From: Corallochytrium limacisporum
Taxonomy: Eukaryota > Opisthokonta
Direction of reading: 5' to 3'
Assembly: GCA_002811645.1 (NCBI GenBank)
Contig: PDIP01000031.1
Coordinates: 77,821-141,820 of the forward strand
Length of the DNA stretch: 64,000 nucleotides
The position numbers and the translations under genes were made by a program. The stretch's first letter is position 1; each line of letters begins with the position of its first letter. Below the pieces are notes generated by a model. The model was not told the DNA's origin. It did no database searches and worked only from the letters and a program-made list of their open reading frames with translations. Of this stretch, positions 8,166 through 17,620 are shown piece after piece.

Positions 8166-11030
8166 TTATTGCAGCTTCTGGTTCAGATTGATCTTGTCGC
8201 CTAGGCTGAGGGCAATTCCCTGTGTCTTAGCGCGGATGCGGACAAAGCCAACAACCTTGCCGTCAGGGCCACGCTCAATGCTTAGGTTGGCGAGCGCGTC
8301 CTCACCGAACGCGCTCTTGGCGTACAGATTGGCAGCCAGAAACTCGCATTCTTCGTCATCACCGGCCTGATCCGGTGTCAGGGAGGCCATGTTGGTGACC
8401 TTCAGCAGGTGGTCACGGTATTGGCGGAGATCGGTAATGTTGGTATTCACAGCGACCTTGTTCTCCCACTCAAACTCAGCCCACATGGAGCGGAATTTCT
8501 CGTCGGTGCATTCAGCACCGTGAATGTAGTCGCAGACATCGATATGTATGTCATTGAGGACCACGACATTGCGATCGGAAGTGCTACCTGTAACATCGTA
8601 CACAATGTTGCCGAAGATGATACCAGTGTCCGTTGAGGACACCTTGATGTTGGACTTGATGGTGATGAAATCGTATGGTCCAACCGTGTACACGCTGGGC
8701 TTTTCGACAAGCTTCATGTCCCCTAGAGTAGCCAGTTCAAGACTCAGGTTCTGCAAGGTATCCTGGGTCTGGTTGACAAGCAACACGTCAAGGGCAATGT
8801 CGTACTCGTTGACATTCACATATGCCTCAGCGTAGACAGGGTCACTGAAACCTGTAAGCTGGTGCACCTTGTTCAGGCGGCTGGTGTCTACGTCTGCGTT
8901 CTTAGCAGATCCTACAGCAGCACTTAGTGAGAGCTCAAAAATGTCAGCTTCCTCCCCACCGGCATCCTTTAGCTTCAGCTGAGGGAAGCGTACACCTTCA
9001 TCAATTCCAACCTCTTTGATCTCTTGAACATCGTTGATATGCGCACCAATGCCAGTCTTATCGAGATACTCCCGAAAGACATTGCGGGTTTGATGAGTCA
9101 GGACATCTGTGGTCCGAGCGTCGGGCTTTGCAAGAGCCTTGATGCACGCAATTATGCGATCCTTCGAATCGTTATCAATGGGATGGCTGGGAAATCCGCT
9201 ACTGCCGAGGTGCAAGATGCTGCTCATGATAAGCATGCAGTGGGCCGCAAAGCGATTGGCCTCAATCTGATCTCCAACAGATTGAGCATAGCGCATAGCC
9301 AGCTTGGTAAGAGTACTACTCACCACGGCAGCTGTGAAAAAGTCACCATGCAAGAAGCATGTTCGCAGTCCTTTCACGTCTGATTCTTCGGCAGCGGCCA
9401 TATACTTAGGCACAGCAATAGTTTCGGTGACATAAACACCTTCCTCTGTAACACGGGTGATGGTCTTGTACTGTGCTGAGTCCTTACCAGGGGCATCGGG
9501 CTGAGTCTCATCGATCTGCTCAGCACTCTTTAGCAAAGTGTCCACGATGGGCAACTCACCAATTGCTGCCGTAACAGCATCATGCACTGCTTTGATTTCT
9601 TCCACGCCGGTGGCGTACTCGCCCAGGACCCAGAGAGCCATCCTGAATACTGGACCGTCGCGAATCATATCGAATCCGCTCAAAAGTTTTTCTAAAATTG
9701 GTTTTCGGAACGCCTCGAAACGCTCAACAGCCTCCTTGACAAATTGAATGACATCCTCGGAGGCAGAGGAACCGGAATCTGCCAGGAAGTCCATAAGGAG
9801 GGGCACAATATGAGCGGTAATTTTCGGGAACTGGACACCGCAGCGGTGTAGAGCACGAATCAACAAATGACGGTACTCCGATGCCATTTCGTACTCTTCC
9901 GTGTTTGTTGTGCTCATCATTTCCTTCCGCAGGACCTTCACTGCACTTTCTACATTCTTAGGAGTCAGCAGGTCCAGAGCGATATTGAGAACCTTCTCAC
10001 GCACCTGCAAAGACGGGGCTGACAGGATTTTCATCAGATCCATAACTAGCTCCTGAACAATAGTGGGATGGTCTGCTTTGAACTCAGCAAGCTTATCCAT
10101 GACAATCAGCTTAACGTTGTTGTCACTCTCCTTCATGACAAGGTCAATGCAGCAGGTGGCCGCTGCCTTGATGGCAGTGGGAGCAGAGCTCAGAGTTGCC
10201 AGGGTTGTGGCTGCCTGGTACCGCACAGCTCCCGACGGCGCATCCAACAAATCATACACGCAGCGAATGAAACGAGCCCTCTGCGTTGGATCCTGGCGAC
10301 AAACCTTGTAAATGAGCTCCACCATGATCAGCTGCAAGATGTCCCCAAACTGAGGGACCTGGTCCAATACGCTGAACATGTACTCTACAGCACGGTCCTG
10401 ATCAGCGTACACCAGCATCATGAAAGCATTGCGCTTAGAAGGTAAATCATTCTCCTGTTGCAGGAATTCGTAGATCAAATCAGGTGCGTCCGGGATGAGA
10501 AAGTCAAAACTCTGGTAGATGGTGAAAATGGCCAACACAGCATTACGGCGCACGTAGGCAGTGCGATGTTCCAGACATGCACGAATGGCTGGCATAAGAG
10601 GCTCCAAAAGTTCACTCTCCTTCAGTTTGCAGAGGAAGCGAAGTGTACTGCCCCGAATGAACTCGTTGGGATGTTGCAAGTCTTTCCGGTACGCGTCACA
10701 GACGAGAATCATTTCCTGCTTAAGCTTCCCGTCTGAATTGTACTTGGGCACGATTTCCCAGAAGATAAGCAACAGCTTCTTAATTGTATGATCCTTGCTT
10801 GGCAGAACGTAGCGGATAACCAGCATAAGCATATTGGGGCTGAAATGTTCTCCATTTAGCATCATCGTGATTGCCATGTTTAGCATGTAAATCTTTTCTC
10901 GGTCATTCCCTTTTTCAAAAACTTTTTTGATATCTGCTTCGGAAGGAAAACCTTCCTCAGTTAGAGGATAGATTAAGGTGTAGCATGGGGGCTCTGACAG
11001 CCCAGTGGCCGCTCCACCAGCGCCCGGCAT
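8166..11030 (-). CDS. COPB1: coatomer subunit beta (beta-COP)
   Basis: Core subunit of the COPI coat, which forms vesicles at the Golgi for retrograde transport to the ER. The 954-residue length matches the animal protein almost exactly. The N-terminal half (about 15-530) is the adaptin-like HEAT solenoid, with near-invariant blocks such as LNGEHFSPNMLMLVIRY and NEFIRGSTLRFLCKL. The C-terminal part holds the coatomer beta appendage, ending FGEDALANLSIE and ALSLGDKINL as in other eukaryotes. Both ends are complete and no intron interrupts the frame. The start ATG has A at -3. Its stop codon TAA is part of an AATAAA hexamer. The identification is not in doubt. Confidence 0.97.
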   Translation of the reverse strand: MPGAGGAATGLSEPPCYTLIYPLTEEGFPSEADIKKVFEKGNDREKIYMLNMAITMMLNGEHFSPNMLMLVIRYVLPSKDHTIKKLLLIFWEIVPKYNSDGKLKQEMILVCDAYRKDLQHPNEFIRGSTLRFLCKLKESELLEPLMPAIRACLEHRTAYVRRNAVLAIFTIYQSFDFLIPDAPDLIYEFLQQENDLPSKRNAFMMLVYADQDRAVEYMFSVLDQVPQFGDILQLIMVELIYKVCRQDPTQRARFIRCVYDLLDAPSGAVRYQAATTLATLSSAPTAIKAAATCCIDLVMKESDNNVKLIVMDKLAEFKADHPTIVQELVMDLMKILSAPSLQVREKVLNIALDLLTPKNVESAVKVLRKEMMSTTNTEEYEMASEYRHLLIRALHRCGVQFPKITAHIVPLLMDFLADSGSSASEDVIQFVKEAVERFEAFRKPILEKLLSGFDMIRDGPVFRMALWVLGEYATGVEEIKAVHDAVTAAIGELPIVDTLLKSAEQIDETQPDAPGKDSAQYKTITRVTEEGVYVTETIAVPKYMAAAEESDVKGLRTCFLHGDFFTAAVVSSTLTKLAMRYAQSVGDQIEANRFAAHCMLIMSSILHLGSSGFPSHPIDNDSKDRIIACIKALAKPDARTTDVLTHQTRNVFREYLDKTGIGAHINDVQEIKEVGIDEGVRFPQLKLKDAGGEEADIFELSLSAAVGSAKNADVDTSRLNKVHQLTGFSDPVYAEAYVNVNEYDIALDVLLVNQTQDTLQNLSLELATLGDMKLVEKPSVYTVGPYDFITIKSNIKVSSTDTGIIFGNIVYDVTGSTSDRNVVVLNDIHIDVCDYIHGAECTDEKFRSMWAEFEWENKVAVNTNITDLRQYRDHLLKVTNMASLTPDQAGDDEECEFLAANLYAKSAFGEDALANLSIERGPDGKVVGFVRIRAKTQGIALSLGDKINLNQKLQ

Positions 11031-11844
11031 TGTGATTCGTTGAGTTTATCGTTGCAATCCCGATCACAGCAACCGTTCTGAGCATGAAGGAGTGCATTCC
11101 ATCGGATTCTGGCGGTTTGCGTAGTTTAAATAACCTTGGGGACATATCCAGATATTCTTTGCTTCAATCGTTTTCAATCGACTGCCCTCGGACCCGGAAC
11201 AACGACCATAAATGTTGACAATCGATACGACAGCGGCCGATTGCGCCGCCACCTGCGCGGTTTGCGCCACACGACATCTTCATCTCTGTCCCTGTCGTCG
11301 GACCTCCAGTGTTTTCCCGGTACATTTCCTACGACTCAGAACACACACTGAAGCCCCCGCGCCTTTCGTATTCGGACTCTGCCTCGCAGTCCCCTACTTT
11401 CGCGACTAACCCCGCACCGAAGCAACCAAAGGGAAAACAAAAACAAAAAACACACAAGTCCCTGGTCTGGCCCCCCGCTGGTCCCTTGTAACCCGGTGAA
11501 CTGCTGCCCCCTCCTGTACACCCGTCTAACCTTTGCTTGTGTGGCTGTTTTTGTGACCGGTAGAAAGGGCCGATTGGGAAAGCCAGCGAGGAGTCAAGGA
11601 GGCGGGTGTGTACATTTCTATAGCAAGTGTTGGTGCATTTTGAACACAGCTTGAGGGCTTCCCAGAAATTGAACCCCTAACTTTATTTAATGATATTCTA
11701 AGTCTTTCTTGATCGTTGGCCGGGCTCTGGGGGGTCGCCGGGAACTGGTACTATGAACTTTGGTTTAATGCTTGGTCATTTAGAGTTATTGGTAGGACTA
11801 TTCGAAACAAAGCAATGGGTTGGAACAAGTGATTATCGCACACT
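11031..11844. other. spacer between glutamyl-phosphate reductase and beta-COP
   Basis: Holds the beta-COP promoter (right at 11031 and beyond) and the reductase 3' region. It includes an A-rich run near 11438-11452 and a minus-strand AATAAA at 11682-11687. No gene, RNA gene or long G/C run was seen; the longest C run is six. Confidence 0.5.
11682..11687 (-). terminator. possible poly(A) signal of glutamyl-phosphate reductase
   Basis: AATAAA on the minus strand, 158 bases past the stop at 11845. It is the nearest canonical hexamer, so the gene would have a 3' UTR of roughly 175 bases if it is used. Confidence 0.4.
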
Positions 11845-13197
11845 TTAGTTCTTCCCGTTCATTTGGATGGGAGTGTGCAAGAATTTCTTGGTGGCATCAG
11901 CGCCCGAGTACTCGCCGGCGGTCTGGCCGTGGCCGTACAGCTTGTACTTGTAGATTATCAGTCCCTCCAGTCCCACTGGACCACGGGCATGTGTCTTGTT
12001 GGTGCCTACACCAATCTCAGCACCGAAACCATAGCGGAAACCGTCAGCGAAGCGAGTGGAGGCGTTGTGGTAGACACCAGCGGAGTCAACAGCATGCATG
12101 AACTTCTCTGCATTGGCCTTGTTCTCGGTCACAATCAGGTCCGTATGGTGACTTCCAGTTGCATTGATGTAGTCGATGGCTTCATCCAAGTCATCCACAA
12201 CCTTAGCACCCAAAGTAAACTCAAGAAATTCGGTCATAAAGTCCTCTTCGGTGGCATCCTTGACCTTCTCAGCGGCACCCTCGATGCTCATAATGGCCTC
12301 CTTGGTGTCCTTGTCAGCGCGGATCTCGACGCCAGCCTTGATCAAAGCCTCAGCGACCACAGGCCAGACGTCATTAAGTTTAGATCGGTGCACCAAAACG
12401 CGTTCCAGAGCGTTGCAGGCTGCGCAGTACTGGGTCTTGGAGTCGACCAGGACCTTGGCCGCCGTCTCTGATACTGCAGACTCGTCAATGTAAGCACCAC
12501 AAATACCGTCGGCGTGACCCAGAACGGGCATGCGAGCTTTAGATTGTACGTGCTTGATAAGTGATTTGCCGCCGCGGGGAATGACGAGATCGATATACTC
12601 GTCCATCTCTAACAGAGCACCGATTTCGTCCCGAGTTGTGACCAGCTGCACGCACTCTTTCGGGATCTCTGGGACCTTGGAGAAAGCGGATTGCACAATA
12701 TCGACCAGCACAGCGTTGGAGTGAGCCGCTTCCTTGCCTCCCTTCAAAATGACAGCATTGCCCGATTTCATGGTGAGGCTGGAGATCTGAATGTTGACTT
12801 CAGGTCGGGCCTCAAAGATAATGCAAATGACACCCACGGGGCAGGTGACCCGGTACAAGTCCAGACCCTCGTCCAAGTGTGTGGCCAGGGTTACCTTGCC
12901 ACAGGGATCGTCCAGCTTTTTGACATCACCGACACCTTCAAGCAGAGCTTTGAACTTAGAACCACCCGGACCCTCGATGTCGAGGCGCTTGAACAGAGAG
13001 GCGGAAATGGCCCCTTCCTTCACAGCTGTCTCAGCGGCCTCCTTGTCCTTCTTGTTGGCCTCAATGATCTCGTCCTTGCGAGCTTCCAGTTCTTCACGCA
13101 GATAGTCCAGAGCTAAATTTTTCTTCTCAATGGGTACTGCCGCCAGTTTCTGGGCCGCCAGGCGGGCGTTACGTGCCAAAGTCTGGATATCGCTCAT
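11845..13197 (-). CDS. PRO2: gamma-glutamyl phosphate reductase (monofunctional)
   Basis: Second step of proline synthesis: reduces gamma-glutamyl phosphate to glutamate-5-semialdehyde with NADPH. The ATG at 13197 gives 450 residues (MSDIQ...); the frame opens 24 bases earlier only through a TTG. Aldehyde-dehydrogenase-fold landmarks include LKGGKEA, PVLGHADGIC and the catalytic Cys261 in CAACNALE (C258 is an extra Cys). Also visible are ENKANAEKFM, STRFADGFRYGFGAE and HARGPVGLEGL. The last blocks match fungal Pro2 closely. There is no glutamate-kinase domain, so this is not the fused P5CS of animals and plants; a separate kinase gene should exist elsewhere. The length fits the stand-alone family. 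Confidence 0.94.
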   Translation of the reverse strand: MSDIQTLARNARLAAQKLAAVPIEKKNLALDYLREELEARKDEIIEANKKDKEAAETAVKEGAISASLFKRLDIEGPGGSKFKALLEGVGDVKKLDDPCGKVTLATHLDEGLDLYRVTCPVGVICIIFEARPEVNIQISSLTMKSGNAVILKGGKEAAHSNAVLVDIVQSAFSKVPEIPKECVQLVTTRDEIGALLEMDEYIDLVIPRGGKSLIKHVQSKARMPVLGHADGICGAYIDESAVSETAAKVLVDSKTQYCAACNALERVLVHRSKLNDVWPVVAEALIKAGVEIRADKDTKEAIMSIEGAAEKVKDATEEDFMTEFLEFTLGAKVVDDLDEAIDYINATGSHHTDLIVTENKANAEKFMHAVDSAGVYHNASTRFADGFRYGFGAEIGVGTNKTHARGPVGLEGLIIYKYKLYGHGQTAGEYSGADATKKFLHTPIQMNGKN

Positions 13198-13983
13198 GCT
13201 TGCATCTATTAGTGTACACAATTACTCATTTATCCTATACTACATAAGGCAATGGAATTTCTGTGCGCTAGGGCCCTGCAGGGTTCTACGTACCTTGAAC
13301 AGATCATTGCAAATGCAGCAGAATAATATAAACTATGGCAGTCGCACTCGCCTCGTACTTCGGGAGGCTCATGTGCTTAGATGGGGTACGCACCTACCCA
13401 TCCACTCATCATCCGCCAATGGCTGGTCCCATCGGAACAACTACACGCCTCAACCCCCGTGTCTTCAACTCCGTGACGAAGCCACACCTCTCTCTGTTCT
13501 CCATCCAGTGATTTCAGTTGTTTTTGCATGTAAAGCGGTGAGGTCGACGGTGCATATTGGCTCTGGTGCAGACGAGGGTATTTCTTGTTCGTTTGTAGAA
13601 GGGGGTGCCTGCGGTTCGTTCCGCCTCACAAGGAAAACTCCATGCGACAATGGCCCCAGTTCGGGGTAGCCAGTTTCGAACATATTCAACGCATCAGTAT
13701 ATACAATTTTAAATATTAAACTCGTATATGGGGTGGTATTAAACAAATCGGTATATAAATAAGTTCGTTGATGAAGATCAGAGTTCGTTTCCTTCCTGAG
13801 AGTTCGTTTCCTTCCTGAACCCCCCCCAGGGTGCCTTTGCGCGGTAGGGCCGCCCGTACGGGAAGCGTTGGGGCTACTTGGCATACAGGTCGCTTCTGTG
13901 GTCGGTGTGTGCCATAGGAATATCTTGATTCCTTAACGCTGGTAATGGTTGGATTTTGCGTCTGCTGATTTGGTGACGTTTAT
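13198..13983. other. spacer between BAR-RhoGAP and reductase genes
   Basis: Contains the reductase promoter and the BAR-RhoGAP 3' region. Visible features are an AT-rich stretch at about 13690-13770 with TATATAAAT-like sequence, a 19-base tandem duplication at 13782-13819, and C8 at 13820-13827. A 179-codon plus-strand frame (13130-13669) overlaps the reductase N-terminus in antisense and has no domain. Confidence 0.5.
13782..13819. repeat. two tandem copies of a 19-base unit
   Basis: Two adjacent copies of a unit that begins AGTTCGTTTCC and differs only at its last base. A C8 run follows immediately. It is probably a slippage duplication. Confidence 0.85.
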
Positions 13984-13984
13984 T
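13979..13984 (-). terminator. AATAAA overlapping the BAR-RhoGAP stop codon
   Basis: On the minus strand the reading frame ends TGAATAAA, so the last base of the stop codon is the first base of the poly(A) hexamer. If used, the 3' UTR would be only about 15-30 bases long. Confidence 0.5.
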
Positions 13985-16335
13985 CAATGCGGGTGAAAAC
14001 AGTTAGCACAGCGGTTCTTGAAAGGGTCCTTGTTGTAGTCCTCGCAACCGCAGTCTCTACAGGGGGGTGTAGCAGGTTGCTGATGTTGCGTGTGGTCCTC
14101 AGCATGGTGACGCGGTGGTCGACTGTGTGTATTGCGATGCGGACGAGGTGCAACATCGTTCGGAGTGATACCTGGCATCACCTGGACTCCAATTTTGTTT
14201 GAGCCCATGCGATTGAGGGTTGAATTCCCGTCGTAGGACTGGGATAAGGGTACCCCTCCATTGTCGTAGCTCTGTTCGTATCCTGGTTGTTGTTGCTGCT
14301 GATAATAGCCCTGATCATAGCTCTGTTGCTGATAGCCTTGGTCGTTTCCTTGTTGTTGTGGCTGCTGTGAGTACTGATCCTGTTGGTAATATTCCGTGGG
14401 GGTGGTGCGCTGCGGACTCCGTGCCAGGGGTCGAGGGGCCACAGGTGGCGGTGCAGCAGCTTTGGTGCGTTTCGGTACGGCATACGGTTGCTGGACTGCC
14501 GACGGACTGTCGAGCGAACTTCGAGGACTGTACGCATCAATGGGCTGGGTAGGATCCATGGGCGCTGGTACGGTTGTGGGGACCTTTGGCGGCACAGGTG
14601 GTCCCGCACGACTGTCTGTGCGCCGGTGGCCAGGTGCTTTGGGGGCTGGCGGCGGTGGCGCCTTCACTTTCTTTACGCTTCCCGGTCTACTTCCGCCGGG
14701 TTCTGCGCTTGCTTGACGTGAATGGCCCCTTGAGCACGAAGTCGTCGACATCTGTCCCACATATGTGTCTGACTCGCTCGTACTCCGCATCTGCCGCGCC
14801 TGTGACTGTGTGGGTGGGAAGCTGTGTGTGCTGGCATGACTGTCTGCACGGCTATGACCTGAGCCAACTCTTGGGAGCATACCTGCGTTTGGATCAGGAA
14901 GTTGCTGGTCATTCTGCTTTGGTACAATGGATGTCTTCAGATCAGGCGATGGGACCCTGTGCGCCACTGCACCCTCATGGCTATAAATGTCTGTCATCAC
15001 ATTCTCAGGGAAGAACCAGTCAGCATAGGTCACTAGTGTGGTCATGATCTTGTTGCACGTACCAGAGTCACGAAGAGCCCGCTGATCGTCCGGAGAACGC
15101 AGTAAGGTTGGCCCAAAAACAATACCCATGTTACTCGCTTGCATCTTGTTTTGCTCAGAGTGGGCCACCACTCTCTGGAGGAAAGTGCACATGACGGCCA
15201 GAGTATCCCTGTGTTCTAAGGGCATGCCATCCACACATTGGCTCAGTGCGACAAGCTGCTGATCATGGTCTTCCACCTTACCTGCCTGAATGAACTGCTC
15301 ATAGCTAGAGAAAGGAACGCAAGGATCGGGTAGTTCTCTGAAGTACAGCTTCAGGGCACCAGCAATGGCGTGAATGTCACCACTGAATTCTTCGCTTTGT
15401 AGGTTGGGCGGCGTTGCACCCTCACGGTCAAACAAAGCCTTAATCTTCTTGATTGCTGTGGCACTTCCTGACAACCTAAAGATGCCTTCCTCTTGCAGGG
15501 CGTTGGCCTCAATAGCACCTGTGCAGTGTTCTACAATTACTGGATAGCGTCGACCGGAGGCTGCCAAGTGTTGCTTCAACGGTTGTCCGAAGACCCTGGC
15601 CCTACTCAAATCCTTGTTTGCCTGCTTAAGAGAATTGATGTTAACTTCCAGTAGTTGACTACACTTCCTGTGGTAATCTAGTTGGGCTTCCAGGAGGTGG
15701 TAGAACTTTGCAACGTGCTCATCTTGATTGGTCAAGAACTCGAATAGTTTAGTTTGTAGGTCGTCCTTGATTGCCTCAAACTTGTATTTCTCGTCCTCAA
15801 AGACTGCCAGTGCCTGGTCTTGTTTGACATTGTCTGTCTGTGTTGCCCAGCGCTGTTTTGCTGCATCGGCCGTCAAGCGCTGATTTCCGAGTTTCTTACG
15901 CAAGGAAATTATATGCTTCAATTGATCATCAATAATGTGATGCATTGGGTCAATAAAGCCAGAGTGAATGTCATCAGACAGATGAGCCTGCTCCTCTGCC
16001 AACCCACTCTCCATAGTTCTCACTGATTTCACCGTATTTCCAAGTAATGCTCGTTCACCGCCAAGTCCACTCACTGCATCATCCAACGGACCCAACATCT
16101 TGTGGGCAGGAAGCTTCTTCACTGCCCTCGCCAAGCCATTCTCCTCATCCTTAATACGCACAGGAGCCAAGACATCACCTGTCTTGGATGCAATAGCCTT
16201 GTAATACTTCGCTGTTGACTGTACAAGATTGAACAGTTCCTCAGTGTCCTGGTCGAGTTCTTCTGTCTTTTCAAATGCCGTCTTACCGGTCTTCTCCAGA
16301 TACCTCTGCTGGAGATTCCCAAGAAACTTCGACAT
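13984..16335 (-). CDS. BAR-RhoGAP protein with Gln/Tyr-rich tail
   Basis: Probable regulator of Rho-type GTPases at curved membranes. The 783-residue product has an N-terminal BAR domain (about 1-245) resembling those of endophilin and RICH/nadrin. A RhoGAP domain follows (about 262-450), with the arginine finger Arg287 in EEGIFRLSG and the NMGIVFGPTLLR block. Residues 470-640 are Ser/Pro-rich with PPPPAPK and PPPVAPRP motifs that could bind SH3 domains. Residues 646-700 are Gln/Tyr/Gly/Asn-rich. The last 25 residues hold five Cys (759, 762, 764, 776, 779) and two His, a possible small metal knuckle. The BAR-RhoGAP order is that of animal ARHGAP17/44 and SH3BP1. The tail is not a feature I know from that family. 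Confidence 0.93.
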   Translation of the reverse strand: MSKFLGNLQQRYLEKTGKTAFEKTEELDQDTEELFNLVQSTAKYYKAIASKTGDVLAPVRIKDEENGLARAVKKLPAHKMLGPLDDAVSGLGGERALLGNTVKSVRTMESGLAEEQAHLSDDIHSGFIDPMHHIIDDQLKHIISLRKKLGNQRLTADAAKQRWATQTDNVKQDQALAVFEDEKYKFEAIKDDLQTKLFEFLTNQDEHVAKFYHLLEAQLDYHRKCSQLLEVNINSLKQANKDLSRARVFGQPLKQHLAASGRRYPVIVEHCTGAIEANALQEEGIFRLSGSATAIKKIKALFDREGATPPNLQSEEFSGDIHAIAGALKLYFRELPDPCVPFSSYEQFIQAGKVEDHDQQLVALSQCVDGMPLEHRDTLAVMCTFLQRVVAHSEQNKMQASNMGIVFGPTLLRSPDDQRALRDSGTCNKIMTTLVTYADWFFPENVMTDIYSHEGAVAHRVPSPDLKTSIVPKQNDQQLPDPNAGMLPRVGSGHSRADSHASTHSFPPTQSQARQMRSTSESDTYVGQMSTTSCSRGHSRQASAEPGGSRPGSVKKVKAPPPPAPKAPGHRRTDSRAGPPVPPKVPTTVPAPMDPTQPIDAYSPRSSLDSPSAVQQPYAVPKRTKAAAPPPVAPRPLARSPQRTTPTEYYQQDQYSQQPQQQGNDQGYQQQSYDQGYYQQQQQPGYEQSYDNGGVPLSQSYDGNSTLNRMGSNKIGVQVMPGITPNDVAPRPHRNTHSRPPRHHAEDHTQHQQPATPPCRDCGCEDYNKDPFKNRCANCFHPH

Positions 16336-17620
16336 AGTTTCAGTGGTGTCAAATACCTTCCTTCTATTTTTGATATAGAATTCTTACATCATGCTGTATT
16401 ATCGTGACATGATTGCCAAGGATTCAATCCCACCCTCAAAAAATTCCTCTCTGTGTATCATTCAGACCCGTACCCAGTCAAGCTCTGCTCCGATGCGCAC
16501 TCTCTCTCTCTCTCTCGTACCAGTACAAGACCACTGGCATTCATTTACCAGTCCATATCCTGAAGACACAGCTCTCAGCATGACACGCCCAACCTCACAC
16601 GTCTCCTGACAACACAAAAGTTTATTTATTTGGTCACCGTGACCATACCAGCGACGGGGAGGTAACTCAGGGAAAGTGTAAACAGAGCGCGCGGGATCCC
16701 TCTCAGACTTTTTTCCAATTTCTACGAAAAGCCACCGCGACGACCCGCCTTCAGTGTCCCCACAGCGTCACTACCGAAAACAAGCGAAATAAATTGGGTT
16801 ACCCCTGCCACCAACAATGGAAACGAGACCAAGTAACAAGGGGGGGGGGTCGGGGAAGGGACGAAGGGCAAAATTGGGAGCGGAAAGAAACCGCGGGACC
16901 GACCTTTAGAATCTAGGCTACGAGAGCGTTGATTGGTTTCTTTCTTTGTCTGCGAGGAACGAAGTTGATAATATTACAATGACTGGGAGAAGCTGTAGAG
17001 ACACATCAATTAAAGAGACGGAGCGAGGGAATGGGAAACTAGGGGAACAGAAAACGGAAGAAGACTTGACCCAGGGCAACAGCGGAAGAGGGAAACTGGG
17101 GCCTGGACCGGGGTGGAGCAGTTCCTGAGCAAGTGATGAATTCATTTTGGGTTCTCATTTATTTTTAGGTGCTGCGCACTATGACTATGCGTGACGCGAT
17201 CCATACCAAAAGTACCACAACCGACCCGCCCCGCTACATTTTCTACTGGCCCCCCTCCCCGGGCCTGCGGTGCGGTGGTGGGTGATTTCCCACCGACCGT
17301 CTCCGCGCCAAGAGTTTCAGAAATTGTCGGCAGAGATTCCAGAGCTTCCTCTTGTGCGCGGGCGGGGCTGGCTGGTGGTGCTGGCGGTCTCGCCATCGCG
17401 GTGCTCGGCGGTCGTCCGGGTCACACACTGATGGCACCTGATGACTTGTTTTGCGTTCAAGTCTGTGTCCGATGTAATTGATCAGGATTTGATATTTGAG
17501 GACAGGCTTAGACTCACTGAATTTTGGGCAACGTCATACCTAGAACAGTGCAGATGTTTTCAGAGAAATGATATACATATAATGTAGTAAACTATGTCAT
17601 GACCCAAGTCGTATTCATAA
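16336..17620. other. shared promoter region of BAR-RhoGAP and OPA1
   Basis: Divergent genes flank this 1.3 kb, so it holds two promoters. A (TC)8 run lies at 16501-16516 and G10 at 16840-16849. The 60 bases before the OPA1 start are AT-rich. Open frames such as 17191-17481 have no domain. No RNA gene was recognised. Confidence 0.55.
16501..16516. repeat. (TC)8 microsatellite
   Basis: Eight uninterrupted TC dinucleotides lie about 165 bases upstream of the BAR-RhoGAP start codon. A pyrimidine tract near a promoter can act as an initiator or GAGA-type site; nothing here proves that. Confidence 0.8.

Noticed and set aside
13198-13221. Eight-residue extension of glutamyl-phosphate reductase
   Set aside because: It would start at TTG. 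The ATG at 13197 gives the length and N-terminus usual for the family.
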